A DNA stretch of 64,000 bases from Virgibacillus_O sediminis (GCF_042643265.1 NZ_JBHRRZ010000009.1:53449-117448); one strand, 5' to 3'; shown: positions 43,329-52,450, counted from the stretch's first letter. Numbers and translations are program-made. The notes: generated by a model from the sequence alone, not told the origin.

Positions 43329-44402
43329 CTAGTCCCGGCGGTTGATCCCCGCTGTGGCTAAGAGCAGTGCGCCTATTCCAATGGCGGCGGCAGCCACGAC
43401 GCCCGGATATTTGGAAGCTTTCATATACATACTGCCGGAGCGGACATATCCGACGTTTGTTCCCCGTTCTTGCAGGCCATATCCCGGCTGGTAGAGGGCA
43501 TTGGATTCCGGTGATTCTACTGGGATATTCTTATGCTGCGTGCGCGACAAGTAGGTTTCCACTACCTTGTCAGTCAGTCTTGGTGCAAGTGTGCCAAGCA
43601 GGGAAGCAATCCTCGCCTGCGAGCCGACATACATATCCCGCTTCGGATGCTCCGCCGCATGGAGAATGGCCTCGGCAATCGCATCAGGCGGATAGATCAT
43701 TCCGCCATGTGCCGGGTGCTCTTCCAGGTAGTTCCCCGCATGCTCGTTATACGGCGTATCAATTCTACCAGGGTGGACAAGGGTGACGGAGACCGGAGCA
43801 TTTTCCGCTTCCAGCTCCATCCTCAGGCTGTTTGTCCATCCATGGACCGCATGCTTGGCAGCAGCATACGTCGATTGGATGACGGTCCCGACATCGCCAA
43901 AAATGCTCCCGATATTGATCAGCGCACCAGCCGAACCCCGCTCTTTAAAATGCTTCACGGCAGCGCGGGAGCCGTACACCACACCCCAGAAAGTAGTATC
44001 GAACATCCGCCTGATGTCCCCATCACTGACATCCATCGCGTTGCCAAAAATCGTAATTCCCGCATTGTTCACCCATGTATCAAAGCCGCCAAACGCCTCT
44101 TTCGCCGTATCAGCAATTCTTTGGACGTCCAGCTCTTTGCCGACATCAGCCTTTACCCAGACGGCTTCATGGCCGAGCCTATTCAGCTCATCCGCCAATT
44201 GCTTCAGCGCATCCTCATTCCTGGCGGCAAGAACCACCTTCGCACCTTGGGCGGCCGCTTTTCTTGCAGTAACCAGGCCGACGCCGCTTGATGCCCCGGT
44301 AATGACGATTACCTGATCTTTCAGTTTCTTGAGAATAACCTGTTTTCCAAAAGGGATGCCGTCCGTTTTCCAGTCATATGATTGACTCTCATTAAATTCC
44401 AT
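43329..44402 (-). CDS. SDR-family oxidoreductase with extra N- and C-terminal segments
   Basis: 357 residues, ATG after ACAAGGAGGTTT. An N-terminal tail (about 30 residues, YDWKTDGIPFGKQVILKKL) precedes a classical SDR: TGASSGVGLVTARK, NNAGIT and the catalytic STYAAAKHAV (Ser-Tyr-Lys). A C-terminal extension ends in one hydrophobic helix (GVVAAAAIGIGALLLATAGI), so the protein is probably membrane-tethered. Substrate unknown; similar SDRs act on short-chain alcohols or ketones in stress responses. Confidence 0.87.
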   Translation of the reverse strand: MEFNESQSYDWKTDGIPFGKQVILKKLKDQVIVITGASSGVGLVTARKAAAQGAKVVLAARNEDALKQLADELNRLGHEAVWVKADVGKELDVQRIADTAKEAFGGFDTWVNNAGITIFGNAMDVSDGDIRRMFDTTFWGVVYGSRAAVKHFKERGSAGALINIGSIFGDVGTVIQSTYAAAKHAVHGWTNSLRMELEAENAPVSVTLVHPGRIDTPYNEHAGNYLEEHPAHGGMIYPPDAIAEAILHAAEHPKRDMYVGSQARIASLLGTLAPRLTDKVVETYLSRTQHKNIPVESPESNALYQPGYGLQERGTNVGYVRSGSMYMKASKYPGVVAAAAIGIGALLLATAGINRRD

Positions 44403-44630
44403 CGCTCCAAACCTCCTTGTTTAACCTGTAACACTTGGTATAATCCAAGTTTTAGACTTCCCTAACCGCAGGAAAATACACCATGCTCAATTGAAAAAGT
44501 GCAACAGCCGGCACTGGCAGAGGACCTGAAAAATATACGGACAAAATTGGGGAATTCAACGAATAATAGCGGGAAGAAACGCGGAAAGTAACCAAGGTAA
44601 CACGCAAGTTAAATTGAGGGAGGAAATCAT

Positions 44631-44864
44631 ATGTCCACACAACAGGCACAACAAACTCTTCAACAAATCGGCCAAATCGCACAGCAGCTGGCACAGCAAG
44701 AACAGCAAAATGCACAGCAGCTGCAGCAACAGGCACAAAACCAAGTCGGTACCCAAATGGGGACACAGCAACAGCAATTAGGCCAGCGTGAACAGCAGGC
44801 TGCCCAGCAATTACAGCAAATCCAGCAGCTTGTCCAACAGTGCCAACAGCAAATGACTCAGTAA
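44631..44864 (+). CDS. Glutamine-rich small protein (77 aa, 40 Gln)
   Basis: ATG with GGGAGGAAATC upstream and a terminator 14 bases after the stop, so a tidy single-gene unit. 40 of 77 residues are Gln, with Ala and Leu next; QQ pairs recur every few residues (for example QQIGQIAQQLAQQEQQNAQQ). One Cys near the end. It could form a helical bundle or a Gln-rich coat-like assembly. It resembles in spirit the Gln-rich small spore proteins, but no diagnostic motif of those was seen. Function unknown. Confidence 0.7.
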   Translation: MSTQQAQQTLQQIGQIAQQLAQQEQQNAQQLQQQAQNQVGTQMGTQQQQLGQREQQAAQQLQQIQQLVQQCQQQMTQ

Positions 44865-44877
44865 TCTGGGATTGAGA

Positions 44878-44908
44878 AAGCCCCCATCATGTGGATGGGG
44901 GGTTTCTG
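44878..44908. terminator. Terminator after the Gln-rich gene
   Basis: AAAGCCCCCATC pairs with GATGGGGGGTTT, loop ATGTG, followed by CTGATT. It separates converging genes. Confidence 0.75.
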
Positions 44909-44929
44909 ATTAACGTAGTCTTTTTTAAC

Positions 44930-45271
44930 TCATTGAAATGACAGTGATAATAATAACAAAAAAACGACTATGCTAATCCAACCATAACCTTTTCGTCCTT
45001 TTTGAAATTCATCTAATCCCATGACCAGCATCATTAAACCTAAGAAAAACATCATATATGAGTGGAGCGCAAAGTTCTCAGTAACCCATTCATATCCTGC
45101 TATGAAAACAACAATTACTGCTAGAATAACTCTTAAAATTTTGAGCGGTTTAAAACCACTTCCTGTTTTTCCCTCATGTTTATCTGAACGTGTATTTCTT
45201 CTATTGAATAAAGAAGCAATTCCCATAAGTAAAGCAATAATAGTGATGAAAAAAATTAGTTGAAAAATCAT
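44930..45271 (-). CDS. DUF3953 (YczI-like) membrane protein
   Basis: 113 residues from the ATG at 45271 (GTAGGAG close upstream; a further ATG at 45316 is possible but lacks a site). One N-terminal helix, a charged stretch (NRRNTRSDKHEGKTGSG), then three helices with LKILRVILAVIVVFIAGYEW and LGLMMLVMGLDEFQKGRKGY, the DUF3953 core. Function unknown. Confidence 0.7.
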   Translation of the reverse strand: MIFQLIFFITIIALLMGIASLFNRRNTRSDKHEGKTGSGFKPLKILRVILAVIVVFIAGYEWVTENFALHSYMMFFLGLMMLVMGLDEFQKGRKGYGWISIVVFLLLLSLSFQ

Positions 45272-45656
45272 ATCTCCTACGTGTAACCCATCAAAAAAAA
45301 TAATAAATCCCCCCATCTGGATTTAGTGCAAGTATCTCTCCCTGAATAATCTTGCCCTTAGGAGGGCTGCCAAATAGGCGATTTGCTTTATTTTGTTAGA
45401 GCACCAGATAAAGGCAAAACGCTGACTTGGGTGCATTCTAATTAGGTCAATGCTTTTAGTTTGAAGACCTGATTCCAGCTAACTTAAAAAAGTTAAGCTA
45501 CCTTCATTATTTATTGGCATAGGATTTTCTTCAATCTCTTGTTTACGGGGATGCCCACGCTTACATCCTCCCCTTTCCTATAGAAAGAATAATACTTTAA
45601 GTTTTCATTATATGGCATAACGGGTACTCCTTTAAATAGCAGGAAGGAGTGACTCT
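45272..45656. other. Gene-free stretch ahead of the DUF4396 gene
   Basis: A short hairpin near 45358 (CCCTTAGGAGGG) and AT-rich sequence; a run of C-rich bases at 45540-45580. No supported gene. The CAGGAAGGAGTG at 45642 is the DUF4396 ribosome binding site. Confidence 0.4.
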
Positions 45657-46313
45657 ATGTTAACTACTATATCGTGGATAGCCTTATCTATCGGGTTAAT
45701 ATGCACTATAATTATTGCAATTGATATCATCAGACATCCCCAAATGATGAAAATAATGAATGTTGTCTGGCCAATCAATGGTTGGTTCTTTGGCCCATTT
45801 GCTGTGTGGGCGTATTACAAATGGGGTCGTTTGAAAGCTAAAGATGCGGATGAAGAAGATGATCGGAAAAAAACCGCCAAAGTTTTTGTTTCCACCAGTC
45901 ACTGTGCAGGCGGATGTACATTCGGAGATATAGTAGGTGTCCCTATTGTCGCGATGACAGGGATCGCGGTCGCAGGATCCACCTTGTTTGCCCACTATCT
46001 GGTGGAATTCATTTTAGCCTATCTGTTCGGTATTGCTTTCCAATTTTTTGCGATTTATCCAATGAATAAGGGTCAAGGAGTGATCCAATCCTTTAAGGCA
46101 TCCATTAAGGCAGATACCTTATCAGTCATCACATTCCAAATTGGTATGTTCGGCTGGATGGCAATCGTACACTATCTACTGTTTACCCAGCCTCCCAAAC
46201 CCCATGAACCTACGTACTGGTTTATGATGCAAATAGCCATGATTATCGGTTTCTTGGTTAGTTATCCTCCTAATTGGTGGCTGGTAAGAAAAGGTATAAA
46301 AGAGGCTATGTAG
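45657..46313 (+). CDS. DUF4396 membrane protein
   Basis: 218 residues, RBS GGAAGGAGTG. Six or so membrane helices; WPINGWFFGPFAVWAYYKWG and the polar loop STSHCAGGCTFGDIVGVPI, with the conserved HCxxGC Cys/His signature, define DUF4396. Members have been linked by context to metal or copper handling; no biochemical role is known. Single gene. Confidence 0.82.
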   Translation: MLTTISWIALSIGLICTIIIAIDIIRHPQMMKIMNVVWPINGWFFGPFAVWAYYKWGRLKAKDADEEDDRKKTAKVFVSTSHCAGGCTFGDIVGVPIVAMTGIAVAGSTLFAHYLVEFILAYLFGIAFQFFAIYPMNKGQGVIQSFKASIKADTLSVITFQIGMFGWMAIVHYLLFTQPPKPHEPTYWFMMQIAMIIGFLVSYPPNWWLVRKGIKEAM

Positions 46314-46451
46314 CTCCTAACTGGTCAGGGGCTGCTTTCCTCTCATACCTTACATATTGCTGAAAAGACGTACCTGTTTATTCAATTACCACAAAACCTG
46401 AGGTGCTTTTCTTAGAGATAGGCAAGCCATGGTTGACGAGTGATCCTACTA

Positions 46452-47584
46452 TTAAAAGATGGTAAGTAATACAGTAAATATTCCCACCAATGCAATAGGT
46501 GGGATAGCAAGGATCCTTTTGAAACGACCCTTTACCAATTCGGAGAGCTCCTGATCATAGGGAATGACATCAAAAAACTGGTTTGCGGACATTTTTCTAT
46601 ACAATAGACCCAACTAGGAGTTTATAAAGAAAATAAAACTTACGAAGACGACCCATTTCAGCCAAACAGGCAAAAATAGAACAGCGATGCCTGTAACAAG
46701 TATCAGTTGGGTATACAGGTTAACAGCCTTTTATCACGTAGGAATGATTTCAAAAGCACTTCCAGCAAACCATTCAATTTATTCCGGGTTTTAAAAATGC
46801 GCTTGGAATCCGGAAATAAGAAAAATGGTTTATTATTTTGGCTGTTTTTTATGGGCTCTACATGAACATCATTGGAGAAGGTCAACAGAAATTTAATATA
46901 CTTCATGCGCTCCGCTTTCTCGATTTCCACTTCTTTTAGGAAAAGGCGATTGGTGATTGTCATGACGGTATAATGGTAGATATAAATCAAAGAGAAAGCC
47001 ACGATACTTCCAACCCCATAGAGCCATGGACTTGTAAATAAAGCAAATAAGTACACCAATATGAATGCAGCCACTAAAATGATCCATTTAGTCAGAGCAC
47101 GAGAGGCAGCCTTTTTGACGGTGGCCGCAAAAAAGCGAAACGTGCATAACAATAGGGCCAATAACAAGGCATCTACCAATGAAAAGTTGTAGATAAGCAT
47201 CAAAATTGGGAGAAATATAACCCCAATAAAAGCTGTCTCTACAAGTAACTGTAAGGCTGTATACAGCAGGCCATACCGCTTTAACTGAACAAACGTTGGC
47301 TTTTGCTGGATGAGATGAAGCAAATCGGCTTCCATGGCAAATGTTCGGATCTTTCCCTTTAGACAAAAAAGAAGCAATGCGAATAACAGAACAGTAAAAG
47401 GAATGCTGTCACTCCAATAGAGATGGGTAAGATTCCATGCCTCCATATAGATGAAAGGAGCTATAAGTATAAGAGGGAGGACAGCATATAGGATGATAGA
47501 CCAATCCAATATGGAACGAATAACACTCCATTGAAATTTATACTCCCGTACAAGCCTGCGAATAAATATCTGTTTACCAGACAT
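46452..47584 (-). pseudogene. ecsB: ecsB-like ABC transporter membrane subunit, disrupted
   Basis: Start ATG at 47584 (MSGKQIFIRRLVREYKFQWS) overlaps the ATPase gene. The first 290 codons are open, with seven or so membrane helices of the EcsB type. A frameshift near 46725 leads to a stop at 46703; in the next frame the protein continues (VNLYTQLILVTGIAVLFLPV), hits an in-frame TAG near 46615, and resumes YRKMSANQFFDVIPYDQELS to a stop at 46452. The tail is clearly EcsB. Two lesions imply a dead gene. Confidence 0.8.
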
Positions 47585-48278
47585 GAGGGTCCCTCTCGGT
47601 GAGGATATCAAAACAGTCTAAAAGAGAACCTTGGTCTAACCCGCTACTCTCCCTGATCTCTTCAAATGTTCCTTGCGTGATCAGTTTTCCATCCGAAATG
47701 AGCACAAAACGGTCACAAATTTTCTCAGCAGTATCCAAGACATGTGTGGACATTAAGATCCCTGCACCCTTAACCTTTTCCGCTCCTATCAGCTGCAACA
47801 ATCTCTTTATTGCTTTTGGATCCAATCCCATAAATGGTTCGTCGATGATGTACAGATCCGGTTGTTTCAAGAAGGCAAGAACTAACATGACTTTTTGCTG
47901 CATCCCTTTTGAAAAACTGTCCGGATACTGATGGGCAACCTGGGGTAAGTTGAAGAGTTTCAACAACTCCTCAGCCTTTGCATTAAATTGCTTCTCATCA
48001 ACATCTAAGGTTGATAAAAGAAAATCAATGTGTTCCCACACCGTCAATCTTTCATATAATATCGGCCGTTCTGGTATGTAAGCATAGTTGCTTATGTCAA
48101 TATCGCCTTTTACATGATTGATTATTCCGATAATTGATTTTATAGTTGTACTTTTACCTGCTCCATTTGGCCCGATGATTCCCACTAGCTCTCCTGGATG
48201 AATGGAAAATTTAATATCCTTCAGTACGGGTGATTCAAGGGAATATCCTGCTTCTTTAATTTCCACGTGTAATACCAA
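47574..48278 (-). CDS. ecsA: EcsA-like ABC transporter ATPase
   Basis: 234 residues, complete: Walker A GIIGPNGAGKSTTIK, signature SFSKGMQQKVM, Walker B LYIIDEPFMGLDP and the His of MSTHVL. Closest in pattern to EcsA, partner of EcsB in protein secretion and competence in Bacillus subtilis. The gene is intact but its membrane partner is broken, so the pair is probably inactive unless it uses another EcsB. Confidence 0.87.
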   Translation of the reverse strand: MVLHVEIKEAGYSLESPVLKDIKFSIHPGELVGIIGPNGAGKSTTIKSIIGIINHVKGDIDISNYAYIPERPILYERLTVWEHIDFLLSTLDVDEKQFNAKAEELLKLFNLPQVAHQYPDSFSKGMQQKVMLVLAFLKQPDLYIIDEPFMGLDPKAIKRLLQLIGAEKVKGAGILMSTHVLDTAEKICDRFVLISDGKLITQGTFEEIRESSGLDQGSLLDCFDILTERDPHVW

Positions 48279-48818
48279 TTAACGTTCTCCCCCAGTATCC
48301 TCAAAAATTTAACACACCTGTTTGCTTCTCATACCTTTGTTTTGAGATTAAGAATCTGTTTATCCAATTTTACCAGCTCTGGTGTTAGTATACTTGATAT
48401 TCAGTAAAATCGGTATTGGCTATTTATAGGAATGTAATATTTTTCCATTTAGGTCGCCCGGTAGGATTGACGGGTTTCGTTATCTCTAAAGAACCCTTAA
48501 GGATTCAGGAAGCATGCATGGAACGGGACATTCCTAGGGGGGAAATGGTGTATTTAGAAGCAGGATGCAAACGAATGCGACCAATGCCAACACTCTGGAA
48601 AGCTCTGAGGTGACAGTGGAGTTGAATGATCAGACGGAAGCCTTTATGCTACATCCAGGGTAGGAAGCAGATGGAAAACTTTTCTGGCAGGGGAAGGGGT
48701 ACTTATAAAGATCCAGGGATTTAGGGCATTAATCTAATTGGCCAACGACAACAAAGCCCAGCAGTTATTCTGGGCGTTTGAAAGGAACAAACGTTATTGA
48801 GTAGAAGAAAACTGCCTC
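48279..48818. other. Gene-free stretch with a possible gene remnant
   Basis: Between about 48530 and 48655 two plus-strand frames joined by a shift read GEMVYLEAG and then QTNATNANTLESSEVTVELN, with DQTEAFMLHPG before a stop. The composition looks like secreted beta-rich protein, but there is no intact start. An older 65-codon frame over the same bases has no binding site. Confidence 0.35.
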
Positions 48819-49577
48819 TTACAAGCCCCGCAGTTTCGTTTCATGCTCAATCGACCTCAGCGCCAGTGTTTCCATCAGCTTTTCCTGCCGTTCTGTTCTA
48901 TTGATGATATTGTCCAGCTTTTTGGCATTCTCGGAAATCTGGTGGGAGTTACGGTCCAATTTATCAGCATGTTCCTTCAGCTGTTTCTGATTCTCACTGA
49001 TTTGTTCGCTGTGATGGTCAAGTTTCATGGTGACTTGCTTGATGGAAGTGCATTGTTGCTCTGGTTGGTGTGAGTTATGCTGGATTTGCTGGTAGTTGCG
49101 GTTAATTAGTTCGGAGTTTGTTTCGGCCAGTTTTGTATTTTTATCGATTTGATCGGAGTTTCTCTCAATTAGTTTTTCATTTCGGGCAATTTTTTCGGAG
49201 TTTCTTTCAACCAGTTGGGAGTTACGATTAATTTCTTCATAGTTTCTCGCAATCTGGCCTGAGTTTCTGTCAATCAGCCCAGAATTTCTGTCGAGTTGAT
49301 CCGAGTTTCTGTCAATTTTACCCTCGAGTCGGAGGATATCATTTTTTGTAGCCATATTGCTGATGTCGCTTTTGGTAGCCATGCCTTTGAAGTCGTCTTT
49401 AGTAGCCATATTGCTGATATCGCTTTTGGTAGCCATGCCTTTGAGATCGTCTTTAGTAGCCATATTACTGATGTCACTCTTGGTAGCCATATCCTGTATG
49501 TCTTCCTTTGTAGCTATGGTGTTCTTTATGAAACTAATCTCTGCAAGAATCTCTCTTAAAACCTTTTCGGTATCCAT
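48819..49577 (-). CDS. Asn-heptad coiled-coil protein with MATK repeats
   Basis: 252 residues from the ATG at 49577 with AAAGGAGGGAAAG upstream; the longer frame to 49664 lacks a site. Residues about 20-85 hold near-identical nine-residue repeats (MATKSDISN, MATKDDLKG) encoded by 27/54-base DNA repeats. Then about fifteen heptads with a hydrophobic residue and an Asn three places later, as in IDRNSDQLDRNSGLIDRNSG. The I-x-x-N-S/T heptad is typical of trimeric coiled coils with buried Asn layers. No signal peptide, membrane helix or other domain. Function unknown. Confidence 0.8.
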   Translation of the reverse strand: MDTEKVLREILAEISFIKNTIATKEDIQDMATKSDISNMATKDDLKGMATKSDISNMATKDDFKGMATKSDISNMATKNDILRLEGKIDRNSDQLDRNSGLIDRNSGQIARNYEEINRNSQLVERNSEKIARNEKLIERNSDQIDKNTKLAETNSELINRNYQQIQHNSHQPEQQCTSIKQVTMKLDHHSEQISENQKQLKEHADKLDRNSHQISENAKKLDNIINRTERQEKLMETLALRSIEHETKLRGL

Positions 49578-49647
49578 TCTTTCCCTCCTTTCATCCCGTA
49601 TTAACTTACTAAAAATATACCACGCATCCTGATATCCCGCAATTTGA

Positions 49648-49803
49648 CATAAAGCCATTTCCATTTGGGATAATTCGAGTTTATCTTCTGATACAAGAGT
49701 TTTAGCCCTGCCATATGGAATGAAAAGTAAATATTTCCTAGAAGGAGACGGAGAAAGTGAATCTTCTGCTGGCTCTTATACTACAGTTCGCGTGGAAATA
49801 TAA
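49648..49803 (+). pseudogene. Possible 3' remnant of an unidentified gene
   Basis: 52 open codons without a usable start, reading AISIWDNSSLSSDTRVLALP and then YFLEGDGESESSAGSYTTVR, composition like a beta-rich protein, and stopping exactly at the start of a strong terminator (49802). The 5' part would be overlapped by the coiled-coil gene on the other strand. Family not recognised. Confidence 0.3.
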
Positions 49804-49839
49804 AATCCGTCATTTCCCGGGAAATATGACGGATTTTTA
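49802..49839. terminator. Strong hairpin terminator
   Basis: AAAATCCGTCA...TGACGGATTTTT, with inner TTCCCGGGAA palindrome, forms a near-perfect stem with T-run on the plus strand and A-run on the other, so it may work for the minus-strand yjbQ-like gene ending at 49890 as well. Confidence 0.85.
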
Positions 49840-49889
49840 TCTCCTTTATTTTTTATCTAGCAATTGTTGATAGGATTCGAGTGAATCTA

Positions 49890-50294
49890 TTAACCTTCCA
49901 TCAATTTAACGACATACTTGCGGTTTGAGCGCGGGCCATCGAACTCGCAGAAATAGACGCCTTGCCAGGTGCCGAGAACCAGGTCGCCACCTGAAACGAT
50001 CAATGTCTGGGCATGGCCGACTGTACTGACTTTGAGGTGGGAAGCGGTATTTCCCTCCATATGCCTGTCCTTTGGATGGTCCCATGGATAAACTTCATCT
50101 AACCTCATCAGCATATCTGTTTTGACATCCGGATCGGCATTTTCATTAACGGTGATGCCGGCGGTCGTATGCAGGGAAGAAACGACAGCAATCCCATCCT
50201 TCATACCTTGTTCCTGGATGAATTTTTCAATATTACGGGTAATATCGATCATCTGTGAATGGTTGTTGGTGTCGATATGGAATGTTTTCTGCAT
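49890..50294 (-). CDS. YjbQ/UPF0047 family protein
   Basis: 134 residues from the ATG at 50294 with GAAAGGATGA upstream; an ATG three codons earlier overlaps the binding site. Complete UPF0047 domain: VVSSLHTTAGITVNENADPD, DHPKDRHMEGNTASHLKVS, GTWQGVYFCEFDGPR, including the conserved His residues. Family proteins have weak thiamine-phosphate synthase activity and may be metal-dependent; the physiological role is open. Confidence 0.88.
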   Translation of the reverse strand: MQKTFHIDTNNHSQMIDITRNIEKFIQEQGMKDGIAVVSSLHTTAGITVNENADPDVKTDMLMRLDEVYPWDHPKDRHMEGNTASHLKVSTVGHAQTLIVSGGDLVLGTWQGVYFCEFDGPRSNRKYVVKLMEG

Positions 50295-50517
50295 TAAAAT
50301 CATCCTTTCAGCAATGTTTTCTCCATTGTACTAAAAAAGAGGTGGTTATTGCACATGATGCGGGGGATGCTTGATAGGGGAAGTCCAGTCCATACATCAC
50401 TAGGATTTTAAACAGGAAAAGGGGCGAATTGTCAGTATAAGCCGCTTGGTTTGCTTATCGGCCTCTCTTCCCATAAGATATATTTTATTATGAACACAGC
50501 TTAGGAGATGACTCAAA

Positions 50518-51456
50518 GTGAAAAGTATATTTGAAAATAAATGGGCGGTCATTGGGATTGCCGTTTTTTGTTCTATCTTGTGGGGGAGTGCATTCCCTGT
50601 TTTGAAAATCAGCTATGAGGAGATGCAGATGGCGCCGGATGATCCGGTAGCAAAAATCGTGTTTGCCGGGATCCGCTTCCTGCTGGCGGGACTGATTCTT
50701 TTGGCGGGATTGCTAGTCACCAGCCGCAGGCATCTATTGGTAACCCGCAAACAGGTGCCGGTGCTGGTTCTGTTCGGAATCATGCAGACATCGATTCAAT
50801 ACTATTTCTTCTATAATGGACTGGCCCAGGTATCCGGTATGCAGGGGGCAATTCTGTCTGCAAGCGGCACTTTCTTCACCGTCATGCTTGCACACTTTTT
50901 TTATACAAACGACCGTTTAAACTTTAAAAAGCTGCTTGGCCTTGTTGCCGGATTCTCAGGAATTGTGCTGGCAAATTGGGGCCAAGAACTACAAATAAGT
51001 TTCACATTCACCGGAGAAGGGTATATGCTACTTGCGGCACTTACCGGAGCGATTGCCACCATCATGGGGAAGGAGTTGGCAGTCGGCATCCATCCATTTG
51101 CGCTGACCGGCTGGCAGCTGACGATTGGAGCGGCGCTCATGCTGATGATCGGCCTGCCGCAAATGGAAGAGAATGCGATTGTCTTCACTCCCTTCGGCTG
51201 GGGGCTTCTTATCTACTCGGCATTGCTCTCTGCTGTGGCATTCGCTCTGTGGTATTCTATTCTGAAGTATAACAAAGCAGGAGAAATAAGCATGTATAAA
51301 TTCATCGTCCCGGTTTCGGGCACCGTCCTGTCCGCCATGTTCATCCCGGGCGAACGTCTGAATATATACATCTTCGCCGCCATCGCATTGGTGGCTGTAG
51401 GAATCATCGCCATCAACTACCGCGGCAGAACATTGCCGAAAAAAGATATGGCATAG
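50518..51456 (+). CDS. EamA/DMT-family transporter
   Basis: 312 residues, GTG with TAGGAGATG upstream. Ten membrane helices in two five-helix EamA halves (FCSILWGSAFPVLKISYEEM; LTGAIATIMGKELAVGIHPF). Drug/metabolite superfamily exporters; substrate unknown. A GC-rich repeat array follows the stop within 20 bases. Confidence 0.88.
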   Translation: MKSIFENKWAVIGIAVFCSILWGSAFPVLKISYEEMQMAPDDPVAKIVFAGIRFLLAGLILLAGLLVTSRRHLLVTRKQVPVLVLFGIMQTSIQYYFFYNGLAQVSGMQGAILSASGTFFTVMLAHFFYTNDRLNFKKLLGLVAGFSGIVLANWGQELQISFTFTGEGYMLLAALTGAIATIMGKELAVGIHPFALTGWQLTIGAALMLMIGLPQMEENAIVFTPFGWGLLIYSALLSAVAFALWYSILKYNKAGEISMYKFIVPVSGTVLSAMFIPGERLNIYIFAAIALVAVGIIAINYRGRTLPKKDMA

Positions 51457-51474
51457 ATGGAGTGGGTGGGCTGG

Positions 51475-51612
51475 CTCGGGCGCCAGCAAGTGTCACTCGG
51501 GCCTCGCACCCATGAGCTCGGGCGCCAACAAGTGCCACTCGGGTCGTGCACCCATGAACTCAGGCGCCGGCAAGCGCCACTCGGGCCCCACGCCCATAAA
51601 CTCGGGCGTCAG
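51475..51612 (+). repeat. GC-rich 21/42-bp tandem repeat, locus B
   Basis: Three full 42-base units (51475, 51517, 51559) and part of a fourth. Each is made of two 21-base halves that both start CTCGGGC: the first continues GCCAGCAAGTG, the second CTCGCACCCATGA. Copies are 80-90 percent alike. Length is a multiple of three, so an open frame crosses it (heptads such as LGRQQVS), but there is no ribosome binding site. Confidence 0.85.
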
Positions 51613-51769
51613 CACATCCACCACAGACGCCAACCAGCTCCGCTTGCACTGCTTCAGCAACACATCGTACTAAACTACTATAAAGCAACATTGCAGCAAG
51701 AAATTCTACTATTATATGCACTTACGCATAAAATTCTAATTATACTTATAAAAAAAATGAGGTGATCGT

Positions 51770-52393
51770 ATGACAGCCAAGCGAGTGGTTTTTATAGGAG
51801 ACAGTATTACGGATGCGGGGAGGCGTACGGATCCGGATCAGATAGGGACTGGGTATGTTCAGCTGGTGCATGATTATCTGCTGACTTCCTATCCGGACAA
51901 GGACTGGGAGATTCTCAACCGCGGAGTCGGCGGTGACCGGATCATTGATTTACGGGAGCGCTGGCAGGAGGATGTGCTCGATCTGAAGCCGGATGTCTTG
52001 TCCATTTCGATCGGAATCAATGATGTATGGCGCCAGCTGGATGAGCCGAACATCGAGCATGTGACACCTGAGCAATTTGAGCAGATTTACGGGGAATTGC
52101 TGGGCAAAGTGAAAGAAGAGACGGATGCGAAAATCATACTAATGGAGCCGACGGTCATTGAGGAGGATCCATTTGCCACAGGAAATGAGAAGCTGAAGCC
52201 TTATGTAGATGCCGTCCAGCGAACAGCTGAGAAATTCGACACGGTGCTCGTGCCGACTCATGATGCATTTATCCATTACTTGGGTGCTGAGAATGGCGAG
52301 AAGCTGACAACTGACGGCGTGCATATGAACCAGCTCGGTAATATGCTGATGGCTACGACGTGGATCAAAGCCGTTAAAGAATTTATTATGTAA
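51770..52393 (+). CDS. SGNH/GDSL-family hydrolase
   Basis: 207 residues, RBS TGAGGTGAT. Block I FIGDSITDAG (nucleophile Ser12), block II GVGGDRI, block III SIGINDVWR and block V TDGVHMNQLG with the Asp-His pair: a complete SGNH esterase. No signal peptide, so cytoplasmic. Acts on an ester, possibly acetylated carbohydrate; substrate unknown. Confidence 0.9.
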   Translation: MTAKRVVFIGDSITDAGRRTDPDQIGTGYVQLVHDYLLTSYPDKDWEILNRGVGGDRIIDLRERWQEDVLDLKPDVLSISIGINDVWRQLDEPNIEHVTPEQFEQIYGELLGKVKEETDAKIILMEPTVIEEDPFATGNEKLKPYVDAVQRTAEKFDTVLVPTHDAFIHYLGAENGEKLTTDGVHMNQLGNMLMATTWIKAVKEFIM

Positions 52394-52450
52394 GTTTGAA
52401 CCAATGTTACAGGATTACTGTGCGCTATTTAAGAGCACATGAAACATTAC

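Noticed and set aside
43533..44291. 252-codon plus-strand frame opposite the SDR gene
   Set aside because: Antisense shadow of a GC-rich SDR gene with complete catalytic motifs.
44631..44864. Gamma-type small acid-soluble spore protein
   Set aside because: Gln-rich, but the repeated FGTEF/A-type segments of gamma SASPs are absent.
48416..48613. 65-codon plus-strand frame as a gene
   Set aside because: No binding site and overlaps a more protein-like, frameshifted remnant in another frame.
51457..51765. 102-codon frame over the 42-bp repeat (heptads such as LGRQQVS)
   Set aside because: Begins directly after the EamA stop without a binding site; the open frame follows from the repeat length being a multiple of three.
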